The notes beneath the pieces are model-generated. The model was given only the letters and a program-made list of their open reading frames with translations, did no database searches and was not told the DNA's origin. Below, in pieces: positions 23,247 through 35,181 of a DNA stretch of 64,000 nucleotides (within the stretch, counting starts at the first letter, position 1; each line of letters opens with the position of its first letter). The translations under genes were made by a program, and so were the position numbers. Source of the stretch: Rhynchospora pubera (Eukaryota > Streptophyta > Magnoliopsida > Poales > Cyperaceae); NCBI GenBank assembly GCA_028095005.1, contig CM051459.1, positions 199,493,902 to 199,557,901 of the forward strand. Direction: 5' to 3'.

Positions 23247-25029
23247 TGTTAGAGTTATGTCCTAGAAGTCAATAATTTAATGACTTAATTATTAGTTTAT
23301 GTTTTGGATGAGATTTTATCATCTGTTCCTAGGTTTATTATTGACAGATCATTCAGGTTGAGGATCTGAATAGTAGATCTCTGTTGATCATTCTTTAGAA
23401 TGACAATAATAAATCTAAACGGTCCATAATCTTGATAATTAACAAGGAACATTAATTATCATATAAGATTAGTATGCAAGTTAAGTGATGATTAAGTTCT
23501 ACTAATCATAGGTAAAGAGTTACCAACTTAATTGCATATGTGTATGTTATGGAACATAGCACAGGACTTGACCCATCGAAATAAACATATGGATTGTGTT
23601 ATGTGTTATTGTTTATTTCGTTATGATTTTGGTTCTAAGTTTGAGATGTTTATCTTTTCCACATGAGGATAGGTTCAATAAATATCGTCTACCGCTGATT
23701 CCCGATAAGGGCTGCTATACGGACTTTATTTATGTTCTCTTGAATTGTGCGGGGAAAAGCTAATCATCAAGAAAACCGTATGTCCCTCATTAATTCACTT
23801 AGTGAGTGACGATATCTGTTTGGGCCCCTTGATGGAGATAGATTGTTTGCATGCAACTTTATACAATTATCTCTAGATCAAGAAACGTATAATCTGCAAG
23901 AATGACACATTCCTATCTTGGAGTATACGATGATATCGTGTGACATAAGAATCAAAATAGGGAAATACATATATTCTCTTATGCAGGATTTAAATACTGT
24001 AGCAGTACATTATTTATGCGAATTGGGAATCATAACGTGTTGCTAGATACCGCTTATGATTATTGGAATTAAATAGCGATTTAATTCCATGTCCAACATA
24101 GCATAAATCCTCAAAGGGTCACACAAATAGGACTTTAACCATACAGTGCATTATTTATTTATTCGCAACAATGTGTATTGCGAAAATATGATAGTTTGAT
24201 TAATTAATTGTATAGCGTTGTGGACCGTTATAATTAATTAAGTCAAAGGGATCATATAGAAATAAAATAATGCATTTGCTAATCCCAAATTAATTATTAA
24301 TGAGTTAATAATTAATTATGTTCAACTCATTTAAATTAATTGAGCTATTGGGTCTTTATTTAATTAGTTAAATAAAAGTCCAATTTGAGGTTAGTTGAAA
24401 GAGCAATTAAAAGGTTGAATTAATGGGCTTGTAATACACTTGGTGTAGCCCACAAAAGCCTCCAATGGGGGCCGGCCATGTGAGGGCAATATTGTCCACA
24501 ATTTGTTGTGGTAGGTAGGTGTAGAGAGCACTATATAAAGGGGTCAAGTTTTGGGGAAACCCTAGCCTCCACTCCATTCTCTCTCCCTCTTCCTCTATGG
24601 CCGAAATTCACCAAGAAGGGAGAAAATTTCAGAATTTTCTCCATGCTCTCTCTTCTCTCCTCTCCTCTCTAGCTCATGGGTTGAGCACTCCTCTCCACAA
24701 ATTAAAGCAATTAATTGCTAAATGAGAGAGGAAACCTAGAGGGATTAGCTTGTATCTTCCTCTTGCTAGCACAAGAGTTGAAGATTATGGTTAACCTCCT
24801 TGGTGGACTCGAGGCCGATCAACCGACGAAGGAGGAGGCGCATGGAGGCTCGCCACCAACTCCCATGCCATGGTCGAGCCCCGCGAATACGATTTCGCGG
24901 GAGGTACAAAATTCCACCTATCTCTTTGTGTTAACTTGGCTTTTGTGCACGATTCGTTGTGTGTGTTGTTTCGATGGCTTAATTAACTTGTAATTAGCAT
25001 AAAAATCGAAAATTACACACTTCCTAACA
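23247..25029 (+). repeat. left LTR of the Ty1/copia element
   Basis: The LTR is 1783 bp. It has a TATA box (CTATATAAAGGGG) near 24531-24543. A hairpin with stem CCCGCGAA/TTCGCGGG lies at 24880-24901 in the likely transcribed leader. Its last part, from about 24908, does not match the right LTR. Confidence 0.95.
24880..24901 (+). promoter_or_regulatory. conserved leader hairpin in the copia LTR
   Basis: An 8-bp GC-rich stem (CCCGCGAA/TTCGCGGG) closes the loop TACGAT. The same hairpin is present in the right LTR (about 32805-32827) and in the solo LTR (about 58347-58369, reversed). It lies downstream of the TATA box, so it is probably in the RNA. A role in RNA packaging or polyadenylation is possible but not shown. 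Confidence 0.45.
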
Positions 25030-25030
25030 G

Positions 25031-25042
25031 TGGTATCAGAGC
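25031..25042 (+). promoter_or_regulatory. primer-binding site, initiator Met tRNA type
   Basis: TGGTATCAGAGC lies two bases after the left LTR end and is the standard sequence complementary to the 3' end of initiator methionine tRNA in plant Ty1/copia elements. Confidence 0.92.
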
Positions 25043-28000
25043 CAGGTCGTACTTAAGCTATTTTGACACTTAATTAAGAGAAATTGGCTAATTAACGGAT
25101 TAGTAGAAATGATGCGTTTGTTTGCTGTCTGGAAATGGTATTTTCTGTGTTGTTTCGCGTTTTTCGATGTGATATGTTCTCTGGAAGATCTTTCCATCTA
25201 CATGAAAGTTGTAGATCTTTGGATTGTGATTCTTTTGGCATTGGATTCACATTTTTCTGAATTAGTATAGATTTATTGTGAATAACATGGCGACAGTGCG
25301 CAGAACCAGTTTCTGCTCGTACTGTCCTGTTTGAATGGCTTGAAAGATTTATATTTTGAATATAAGTACCAGTGTTCTATAGCTAGAAATAAAGAGGACT
25401 TGAAGCTCTTTCTGAGCATGTATAAATTGTTGCATGACTCGGATTAATTTGTGGGTTTTCAAGTATGAAAAGGAAGATCTTGTCAGATCCAGTTTGTTGA
25501 GCAAATCGATTGTTCTAATAAACTGTACCAACTGAGAACTCCTTTAAAAATTCTGTTTAAATGGAGTTGTTCTTTTTTGAGTTAGGATTCCAGGAAAATT
25601 AATTTCATAATTTTTCGTGGAAGTTTGGACTTTCAACTAGGTTAAAACATTTCGATCGACAGTCTGTTCCAGTACAGAATTTGTTGATTGTTTAGCATGT
25701 AACTTAATATTATTGAACTGAACTTGGTTGTTTTCTTTTCATGAATGGATAGCCTGTAGTCTAAACAAGTTTTTCTATGTATATTGTATATATAAAAACT
25801 GGATAGAAGGTGGTCTAACAGACCAAATGGTTGAGAGGATAAGCTGAAAATCTCATAACGGTGTTTCGTGCACTTGTAAGAGATTTGTCTTTTTTGATTC
25901 TCCCAGATGGTTTAAGATCTCTTCTTGAAATTTTTACTGGTAGTCACAACTATGATAAGGAGCTTAAGTAATTTATTTTAGAATTTTTGGAGACCGAAAA
26001 CTGTTGTTTTTGTTGGATTCCATTAGTTACGTTTTTTGGTAAATTACTGTTTTTCTAAGTATTCAAACTAGTTGAAATTAATTAGAAAACTCCTTGTTTG
26101 ATCTCCTTTCAGTTATGGGATGTTGAAAGAACTTTCTAAATGAATTTAAACAAGTTTGGTTGTTTAAAATTGAGAATTTGTACACGGAATTTACTTATAG
26201 CAAACGATACGCAAAGATGCTTGAAAATCGTTAATTGGAAACAAAGTGCTTGTATGTGCTAACTTTGTTTTGTAGGTGGATAGTGGGTTTAGTATGGCTC
26301 AAGACTCAATGCCTTGTGGTTGTAAATTGAATGCATGTGTGAATGTTTGTAATGCGGCCTTTGGTGTCATTAATTAATTAATTCGTTGATTAATTTTTGA
26401 TGTAACTTGTGAGGCTTGCATGCCCCTAAGGATAGGATGGGAATATGATATTTTCACATGTATTTTTTGTTCTTTTATTTTATAGGATTTAGATCCTTAT
26501 AGAATTTAGTGGGAGGGACAAGGATTAGATTAGTTTTGCTTCATGGAGGATGTGGCGAAACTAATGCAAGCGGGAGCCATACAAACCCACAACTATGAGA
26601 TGCTTATATGTGATTGCTTGTGATTGCTATGAATTGTCATAGGCTAGGTATGGGTGTATGCTTACACGACCACCAAACAAGTGTCATATGATTGATAGTC
26701 CCAACTAAAACTCGATTAAGTAAAATCGCCCTCCTTCTCTCTATCCCCTTCACGCCGATTGTCACTCATGGCGCGGTCCGCCCAAGCGGACGTCATGATT
26801 GCCAATTCGGTAGTCGGGGTGCAAATAGCTAAGATTTGCAAGGAGCAAATAGTGAGAGGTTACTTTTCGATGGACCCAACTAGAGTTTGGACATCGGGGC
26901 GAAGTTTGTAAATATACTTAGATATTCACAAACCAAGAATCATATAGAACGATATGATTGGTTGGAGAACCTACCTTGTCTAATTAAGTAGGGTGACGTG
27001 CCATAGCAGGCTCTACTTGATGAAAATCGGGATCTTGGAAAACCAACTACATTTGGGACAATAAATAAATGTAGTGGGAGTTTTATTTGTTATAAATAAA
27101 ACAATTACATAAACTAATTGACCTTAAATTGATTTTGTTATAGATGTTAAAATTGTTAATTTTGTTGCGATCAATCTTTGAAAAATTAACAAACTCGTTT
27201 CTAAAAGGTATTTACTTAAAGAAGTAATACCAATTCCTAAGACACGATCTTAGTGAAGAGAAATTTGAGTGTGTCAATTCCCAAAACTTTTCTCAAACTA
27301 CCCGAACGTAGCAACGCGGTGATTGATTGACTTTTGGCGAAAAGTTATTCAATAAAGCGTATGGCTAATATCCTCGTTTGAAATTTCTAGACTTTTGAAT
27401 TAGAGAATTCATATGGACTAGATTTAACTCGTACGCTCTCATCCACTTACTCAAGAAAGTGTTCTTGGAGAAAGTAGATATTAACTCCATCATTTATGAT
27501 CGAGTATATAAAGAGTATGAGTTGACGAAGAGATTCTTCTTTTATACATGAACGTTTCATTGGCTTACAAATCGAAAGATTTAAGTAGCTAATTGATAAC
27601 TAGAGATATTGATCTCCGATATCAAGGATTATTGATATTGTCATACGATCTCTTTGAAATTATAAAGGATATAATGTTACCTTCTTCACACACTTGTTGA
27701 TGCAAAAAGGTAATTGGTTAAGTATTCAAGAAGTACTTCACCAAGGTATGAGTTGAAATTTCGAGACTCTCATTTATGACCATACGTCACATGAGATGTT
27801 TCATTTGTCGTTTATGGGAGACATTTGAAAGGTTGTCCCGAAATACCATGATTGTGACGATTAGAAATATTTTAATCCTAAAGTGTATTTGTCGTTCAAA
27901 TTATCTCACTATTTACACTAGTAACTTGATACTAGTTCATATGCTCGCATTTAACGAAATGTGTTAGCAATGAAGAATAAGAGAAATATTGAGAGATATA

Positions 28001-28473
28001 AAGTAAACTCCGTATATGAAATGACTTATTCGTTTAAGTCATTACCATTGAATACGTAGAGTTATCTTTATTAAGAGTTTGTTTAGGAATTGAAGGTTGC
28101 ATACCTTAATTCTAACTTCTCAAAACATCTCCACTTCATATTCGATGAAATGGATGATTATGTTTAATAAAAGACAAGTTCTTTTATTATGGATTTGTTT
28201 ATATGATCTCATGCATCTTGATTGAATTTGCTTGAAATAGATAAACAATTTTTGAATAACAAATAAGATGCGTAAGACTTGACATAAAGTATTTGACTTT
28301 CATGTTATATATAACCGCTTAGTCACATACATAAACGAGAATCGCATTTCGAGAGTCTACGTAACGTAGAGCTCGTAATTCAATTCGATTTCAAATCGAT
28401 TGATATGCGAATCATGTTTGTTAAATGACATAAGCACCTTTAACCTATGAAGGTTTAAGGACAAGTGAATTAA

Positions 28474-28850
28474 TTAGGACTTATACATATCGATGTATAA
28501 AGACCTATAAGTACTTGTGTGATGAAAGGTTATTGATACTTTACTACTTAACCAACGATCATTGGAGATATTAACATATCTATTTGATAAGGTATAAGTA
28601 TGAACTTTTTGACTAGTTCAAAGGAGTTCAAGAGTGAAGTTTGAAAGACCGTTCAAGGAAAAAGAAAAGTCTTACAATTAATCATGGTAAGTAGTTAAGT
28701 CATATGATTTGAAATATTATCTAAAGAGTATGAAAGTAGTTTCATAACTCGCTCCATTAGGAATAATATGTCCAAGAATGGAAGTATCGAACAATATTTT
28801 GTATAGTTCGATCGGTAATAAATCAAATTGACTTATTCAACTCATATTAG
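28474..28850 (+). pseudogene. copia integrase relic
   Basis: The translation begins with LGLIHIDVYRPIST, comparable to the LGLIHTDVCGPM segment holding the first catalytic Asp of copia integrases. It continues through LTSSKEFKSEV, and then YLKSMKVVS-stop-LAPLGI where the family has the QL(A/T)PPGTPQ segment with the catalytic Glu nearby. Several stops and frame changes occur. The order relative to the RNase H relic downstream supports Ty1/copia. Confidence 0.75.
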
Positions 28851-30089
28851 GGAATTACGTTTGAGGACAATATTGTTTACACTAAAAGATGTTCCATCGA
28901 AGTCTATTGAGGAAGATATCTTACGAGATTTTGATCTCTAAGTATAATGCTTCTTAAGATTTGGTGTTGAGAAGCTTATTTCAAGTATTGTTGACTTGTA
29001 AGCTTAAACCAAATAAGACACTATATATTTGTAGGATGCTTTATATTAAAAGGCACTACTTCCACGAATATGATAAGAACAAAGTAGTTGTTGCTAATCA
29101 TAATGTAGTCTTGATGAATTGAAATTCTCAAGAAGAAGTAGTGGGAGTAACGTGAGCATTAAAGGAGTTTATGCATCACTACAAGAAGTACTCTTATAGG
29201 AAACTTGTCACTCCATACATGGTACTTAGTGGGAGTTGAGCGGAACTTCATTCACAAGTTGTTTTGAAAGAAGTTTAATAGTACGCTCCTTCCAATGAGG
29301 ACTCAACCATCTCACGAGTTGATGATGTTTGAGAAACTCATGAAATATATAAGGAGTCAAGAACTCGTTCAACAAATCGTTGTAGAAGAAGTTCATGAAC
29401 CTCAAGTACCAATCCTACAAAAGATCAACGAGAGTTGATTGCCTAAGCCGTTTGGTGCATTGGCTTCACGACATTCTCAATCTTAGCATATGAGAATCCG
29501 TTGATAAACAAGGAAACGATGGAACGATCCGATTCCACATATATGGTTCGAATTCATATGATCTTTAAATAAAATCCGTGTGTAACAACAAGGTATAAAC
29601 CTTGGTTGATGTTCATGAAGGAGCAATCCATCAAGAACGTTTAGATCTTTAAAAGGAAAGATCGACATGGCTAACAAATCGACTATGTACAAAGCGCGGC
29701 TTCTCGCTTGTAGCTATGTCTAAGTCGATGGCTAGTTGACTACGTACAAAGCACAGCTTCTTGCTTGTGGCTATGTATAAGTCAATAAAGATCATTCTAG
29801 CAATAGTTGTATTTCATATATATTGATATATGGAAAAACACATAAAACCGCCTTCTTCGTATGAATGAAGGATGATGTTGTGCATTTGACACAAATCGAG
29901 ATTTTATGTATTGCTAAAAACATACGCATGCTTCAAGGATCCATAAATGGATTAAAGCAAGTGTTGTGGAGATTGGAATAAAAGTTTTGACAAGGAAGTC
30001 AAGGAGTTGAACTTCGTCAAAAGTATCTTGTATAAACAAGATATTCAGTGGGAGCATAATTGTATTACTTGTATTGTTCAAGATAACAA

Positions 30090-30860
30090 TTCATTAATTG
30101 GGAATAACATTAAGAAAATGAATATTGTCGAGATCTCTTTGGAGAATGCTTTCTCAAATGAGAACTTGGGCGAAGTCACCTAATCCTAGGAAACAAAATC
30201 TATAAAGATAGATTATGATGGATGTCAGGTTTGAACAAATATGCATATATTGACGAAGTGTTCTAGAAACACGAAAGTTACACTCCAAGAAAGGATGTCT
30301 AACTGTACGTCACATGGCATGACTTGAGTGTTTTAACTCGGTCTATTGCAACTCAATTCAAGAAAGTGCATGAAATAGTTCAAGCATTCTTTCATTATGA
30401 GTTTCATTGTGTACGTAATATTTATGCATATGCCCCGATGTGTAGTATCCAAAGGATATGACAAACAGTTGTCAAATGGATACAAGAGAGACACATTAGG
30501 ACGATAGTCAAGGATATCCTCGAGTACCTTATGAGAAAGAGTGATATAATGTTTCATCTCTTAAGATGAAAGAGAGCTCGTGTAAGTTAATTACACTAAT
30601 GCTAGTTTTTCGAAAGATTGATATAATCACAATTGAGCTACATATTTTACTTAAAGGTGGTGTTGTAAGTTTAGAAAGTGTTCTAAATGGAATATTACAA
30701 CCGTTTCCGTCACCAAAGCAAAATACATAGCAACTTGTGAAGCAATAAAAGAAGATTATTTCGGATCGATTTCTTAGTTGAGTTATTATGGTTCTAAGCA
30801 TCTCGAACTATAACTTACTCCTAAAGAACCCAATGTTACATTGGAGATTCAAATATGATC
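30090..30860 (+). pseudogene. copia reverse transcriptase end and RNase H relic
   Basis: Recognisable pieces are ISLENAFSNENLGEV (matching the FxMKDLGEAxYILG region), IVKDILEYLMRKSD (matching the AVKRILRYLKGT region) and VTKAKYIATCEAIKE (matching the TxAEYIAxxEAxKE motif of copia RNase H). Stops and frame changes interrupt each. The catalytic YVDD box expected just upstream is not recognisable. Confidence 0.8.
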
Positions 30861-31160
30861 TATAACGATATCACTTGATATCATATGATGGTGATCAAGA
30901 ATATATATAGGAGTATATATATATATATATATGGTCAAACAATTTTTGGATAGGTTCGCGAACACAGCGAACACTCTAGCACGACATCTACCTTGAGCAG
31001 TATACGAGATGCAGTTATGCATCCATACGTGGTGGACGTATGAGTAACTAGCTATAAGCGTATTATTTATTTTGAGGTCCGAGACATGTATATATGTAGA
31101 TATATGACATTGTTCTCAATTCTTCGTTGGCTAGAAGTCACTACTGATTGACTCTAGACC

Positions 31161-31171
31161 AAGTGGGAGAT
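31161..31171 (+). promoter_or_regulatory. polypurine tract of the copia element
   Basis: AAGTGGGAGAT lies directly before the right LTR, as expected for plus-strand priming in plant copia elements. Confidence 0.88.
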
Positions 31172-32957
31172 TGTTAGAGTTATGTCCTAGAAGTCAATAA
31201 TTTAATGACTTAATTATTAGTTTATGTTTTGGATGAGATTTTATCATCTGTTCCTAGGTTTATTATTGACAGATCATTCAGGTTGAGGATCTGAATAGTA
31301 GATCTCTGTTGATCATTCTTTAGAATGACAATAATAAATCTAAACGGTCCATAATCTTGATAATTAACAAGGAACATTAATTATCATATAAGATTAGTAT
31401 GCAAGTTAAGTGATGATTAAGTTCTACTAATCATAGGTAAAGAGTTACCAACTTAATTGCATATGTGTATGTTATGGAACATAGCACAGGACTTGACCCA
31501 TCGAAATAAACATATGGATTGTGTTATGTGTCATTGTTTATTTCGTTATGATTTTGATTCTAAGTTTGAGATGTTTATCTTTTCCACATGAGGATAGGTT
31601 CAATAAATATCGTCTACCGCTGATTCCCGATAAGGGCTGCTATACGGACTTTATTTATGTTCTCTTGAATTGTGCGGGGAAAAGCTAATCATCAAGAAAA
31701 CCGTATGTCCCTCATTAATTCACTTAGTGAGTGACGATATCTGTTTGGGCCCCTTGATGGAGATAGATTGTTTGCATGCAACTTTATACAATTATCTCTA
31801 GATCAAGAAACGTATAATCTGCAAGAATGACACATTCCTATCTTGGAGTATACGATGATATCGTGTGACATAAGAATCAAAATAGGGAAATACATATATT
31901 CTCTTATGCAGGATTTAAATATTGTAGCAGTACATTATTTATGCGAATTGGGAATCATAACGTGTTGCTAGATACCGCTTATGATTATTGGAATTAAATA
32001 GCGATTTAATTCCATGTCCAACATAGCATAAATCCTCAAAGGGTCACACAAATAGGACTTTAACCATACAGTGCATTATTTATTTATTCGCAACAGTGTG
32101 TATTGCGAAAATATGATAGTTTGATTAATTAATTGTATAGCGTTGTGGACCGTTATAATTAATTAAGTCAAAGGGATCATATAGAAATAAATTAATGCAT
32201 TTGCTAATCCCAAATTAATTATTAATAAGTTAATAATTAATTATGTTCAACTCATTTAAATTAATTGAGCTATTGGGTCTTTATTTAATTAGTTAAATAA
32301 AAGCCCAATTTGAGGTTAGTTGAAAGAGCAATTAAAAGGTTGAATTAATGGGCTTGTAATACACTTGGTGTAGCCCACAAAAGCCTCCAATGGGGGCCGG
32401 CCATGTGAGGGCAATATTGTCCACAATTTGTTGTGGTATGTAGGTGTAGAGAGCACTATATAAAGGGGTCAAGTTTTGGGGAAACCCTAGCCTCCACTCC
32501 ATTCTCTCTCCCTCTTCCTCTATGGCCGAAATTCACCAAGAAGGGAGAAAATTTCAGAATTTTCTCCATGCTCTCTCTTCTATCCTCTCCTCTCTAGCTC
32601 ATGGGTTGAGCACTCCTCTCCACAAATTAAAGCAATTAATTGCTAAATGAGAGAGGAAACCTAGAGGGATTAGCTTGTATCTTCCTCTTGCTAGCACAAG
32701 AGTTGAAGATTATGGTTAACCTCCTTGGTGGACTCGAGGCCGATCAACCGACGAAGGAGGAGGCGCATGGAGGCTCGCCACCAACTCCCATGCCATGGTC
32801 GAGCCCCGCGAATACGATTTCGCGGGAGGTACAATATTCCACCCCTTTCTCTTTGTGTCGAAATGGCTATGTACTAGATCCTCTTGCTCTTTGTGTTTTA
32901 ATTGGATTAATTAGTTAGTAATTAGTCACAAAATTAAAATTGGGCAGTTTCCTAACA
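31172..32957 (+). repeat. right LTR of the Ty1/copia element
   Basis: The LTR is 1786 bp. It matches the left LTR until about 32836. After that its tail (GTACTAGATCCTCTTGCTC and following) matches the tail of the solo LTR at 58223-59990 and not that of its own partner. Confidence 0.95.
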
Positions 32958-33026
32958 CATCTATCAGACAAACTATTTAGACTTGTGCCCTCGACTTGAT
33001 TGAATAAATCAGCCCTTCTTCACAAT

Positions 33027-33208
33027 GGCTCCGTTTGAATGGCTTCTTCCCGGAATAAGGAATAACCACTTTTTACCAATAAATTTATTTCTAACCATTC
33101 AAACTCTTCACAAAAATTACACACTTCCCATTAAATTTACCCCTTCTTAATAAATTTCTTTCCTTCTTCCTTCTTTCTACCTTATTCCCACACCATCCAA
33201 ACGGAGCC
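33027..33208. mobile_element. MITE, GGCTCCGTTTG family, copy 5
   Basis: This 182-bp element is flanked by AAT (33024-33026 and 33209-33211), with ends GGCTCCGTTTGAAT and ATCCAAACGGAGCC. It lies 65 bp after the Copia element. The DNA on either side of it reads as a possible minus-strand exon (NLHCEEGLIYSIKSRAQ after an ACAG acceptor), but this is only suggestive. Confidence 0.8.
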
Positions 33209-33481
33209 AATGAAGATTCTGTAAATTTTCATCATACCAAACCTCATTAACATATTTCAGAAGTTAAAATTTTAACCCTCAGTTACATTATCATTATTTT
33301 GTCCGTCATGGGAACAAATATAACTTCTCAAAGGTTGTACCCTGTAAAAGTCGCTTTTTCGAAACAAGTTTCAACGTTTCGTCTCGTGGTCGTGGGTCTT
33401 TTCTTCTTCTTCGTAGCCCTTCAGAATTTCAAAGAGACGTTCCCAATTCGGACCGGAGTTTTTTTTTCCGATGATAAATTG

Positions 33482-34870
33482 CAGAGCTGATAACTACAAT
33501 TAAGCAGTCAGGCAATCAAGCAATCATATGTTAAAAATAGAAAAAAATTGCTGTCCAAAAAAGGAAAACAAGTTCCTCTCACCTCCGCGTCGCTCTCATC
33601 CTGCCTCACCCCGTCACGCGCATCTCTCGCCCATCCTCTCGCCTGTCGCCGTCGCGCCCGTCGCCGTCATGCCATCTCGTCGCCGTCGCGCCATCCCGTC
33701 GCTGTCGCCCTCAGTCGTCGCGACATCTCGTCGTCAACGGGCAGCCCTGCCGTCACCGTCGCGCAGCTCAGCCCTACCGTCACCGTCACCCAGCCCTGCC
33801 TTATCAAAATCAGAAATAAAAAATTATTTACTCTCTCACTTATATTAAATACTTCCTTACAACTAATTATTTACTCCCTTATTGTTTTTAGTTACTCCCA
33901 AGCAACAGTAGAATCAAATCTGAATATTATTTACTCCCATATAGATATTAGATACTCCTTTTATGCTAGTTATTTACTCCCTTATAGCTATTTAGTTACT
34001 CCTAAATAACAGCAAAATCATATATGAATATTATTTACTCCCTTACTTGTATTAAATACTCCCTTAATAGTACTTATTTACTCCCTTATAGTTATTTAGT
34101 TACTCCCAAACTACAGTAGAATCAGTTTTGAATATTATTTACTCACTCATACATATTAGATACTCCTTGTATACTAGTTATTTACTCCCTTATAGCTATT
34201 TAGTTACTCCCAAACAACAGTAGAATCAGATGTGTATATTATTTACTCTGTTGTATATATTAGTTACTCTCTTATACTGATCAATTTCCTCCCTTATAGT
34301 AATTTAGTTACTCCAAAAAAACAGCAGAATCAGATATGAATGTATTTACTTCCTTATACATATTAGATACTCCCCTACACTGATTAATATCATTCCTTAT
34401 AGTAATTTAGTTACTCCCAAATTGTAACAGAACTAGATCTAAATCTCTTTTTTCTTCCTCAACCAGATCTGATCGGTATAGGAGAGGGAGCAGTGAGGGG
34501 AGGCGGAGGTGGAGGTGAGACGGAGGAGACGAGAGGCGGAGGAGAGCAGAGGCGGATGCGAGGCGGAGGAGGTGAGAGGCGGAGGTGAGGCGGAGGCGTA
34601 GGAGAGGAGAGAGGCGGAGGCGGAGGAGAGGAGAGGCGGATGCGAGGCGGAGGCAGAGGAGAGGAGAGGCGGAGGTGAGGCGGAGGCGAGATCGACGTGA
34701 GGAGAGGGGAACGAAGGAGGTGAGAGGGATAACGCTCTGATTGCGCGAGGGGAACGAAGGAGGTGAGACGGATAACGCGCATGATGAGGGTGAGGATGAG
34801 GGTGAGGGTGAGAGGGATAACGCTCTGATTGTGTGATTGCAGAAGGTGTTGATTACTCTAAGTAATTCCC
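33482..34870. mobile_element. unclassified insertion with GC-rich ends and a 104-bp tandem array
   Basis: The 9-bp sequence GATAAATTG flanks it (33473-33481 and 34871-34879) and copy A has an uninterrupted GATAAAATG at the homologous place (about 14479-14487). A 9-bp duplication is the Mutator superfamily size, but no terminal inverted repeats are visible, so it could be a non-TIR MULE derivative. The left flank of the array is CG-rich and rich in CGTCGCCGTCGCG, the right flank is purine-rich GGCGGAGGTGAGGCGGAGG on the plus strand. No protein domain was found; long frames here are low-complexity. Confidence 0.6.
33830..34440. repeat. tandem array, 104-bp unit, about six copies
   Basis: The phrase AGTTACTCC starts at 33890, 33994, 34098, 34202, 34306 and 34409, giving a period of 104 (last 103). 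Each unit holds four TTACTCCC or GATACTCCC phrases roughly 22-34 bp apart, suggesting that the unit grew from a 26-bp ancestor. The array is AT-rich between two GC-rich flanks. Confidence 0.9.
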
Positions 34871-34900
34871 GATAAATTGGGTCTCCACTTGAAATGATAA

Positions 34901-35181
34901 TTGTCATCTATAGTTTTGTCACTCCTTGTCATTGCTAAACACAAAGTGAATATATAAAATAGACAAGATAATATATAGACTATCAAAGTGAACACTTACA
35001 AACAAGTAAGTGTTGTCATCTCTTGTTCAGATTTTTATTATGCACATTCAACTTATTTTTATTGAACTCATTTGTTTGTAAGTGTTCATTTTAATCACTA
35101 TATATATTCACCTTGTCTATTTATATTATGTGTTCATTTTTTATTTAACGATGGCAATGATAATAAAACTACAAATGACAG
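34901..35181. mobile_element. palindromic MITE with TAA duplication
   Basis: Ends read inward TTGTCATCTATAGTTTTGTCA and CTGTCATTTGTAGTTTTATTA; the inverted similarity continues through GTGAACACTTACAAACAA near the centre. TAA flanks it (34898-34900 and 35182-35184). The 281-bp element is private to duplication copy B. Confidence 0.75.

Larger units (their letters stand above)
23247..32957 (+). mobile_element. full-length, decayed Ty1/copia retrotransposon
   Basis: Left LTR 23247-25029 and right LTR 31172-32957 start TGTTAGAGTTATG and end CCTAACA. The 5-bp duplication CATCT flanks them (23242-23246 and 32958-32962). The primer-binding site and polypurine tract are in place. Coding relics occur in the order integrase, then reverse transcriptase end and RNase H, which is the Ty1/copia order. 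All frames are broken by stops and indels, so the element cannot make its own enzymes. The LTRs differ by about nine substitutions over the first 1650 bp but have unrelated-looking last 110 bases. A solo LTR of the same family lies at 58223-59990. Confidence 0.95.

Noticed and set aside
24715..24993. 92-codon frame in the copia LTR (repeated at 32640) as a host gene
   Set aside because: It lies inside the LTR in all copies and its end diverges between them; kept only as a leader observation.
33528..34009. Open frames rich in Ser, Arg and Pro at the CG-rich flank of the 104-bp array
   Set aside because: Composition follows the CGTCGC repeats; no domain, and the frame runs into the tandem array.
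33830..34440. CRISPR-like array of regularly spaced repeats
   Set aside because: The whole 104-bp unit is repeated with no unique spacers, and the window is a plant nuclear genome.
34407..34907. 166-codon minus-strand frame rich in Ser, Leu and Pro
   Set aside because: It is a translation of the GGCGGAGGTGAG simple repeat; low complexity and no homologue recognised.
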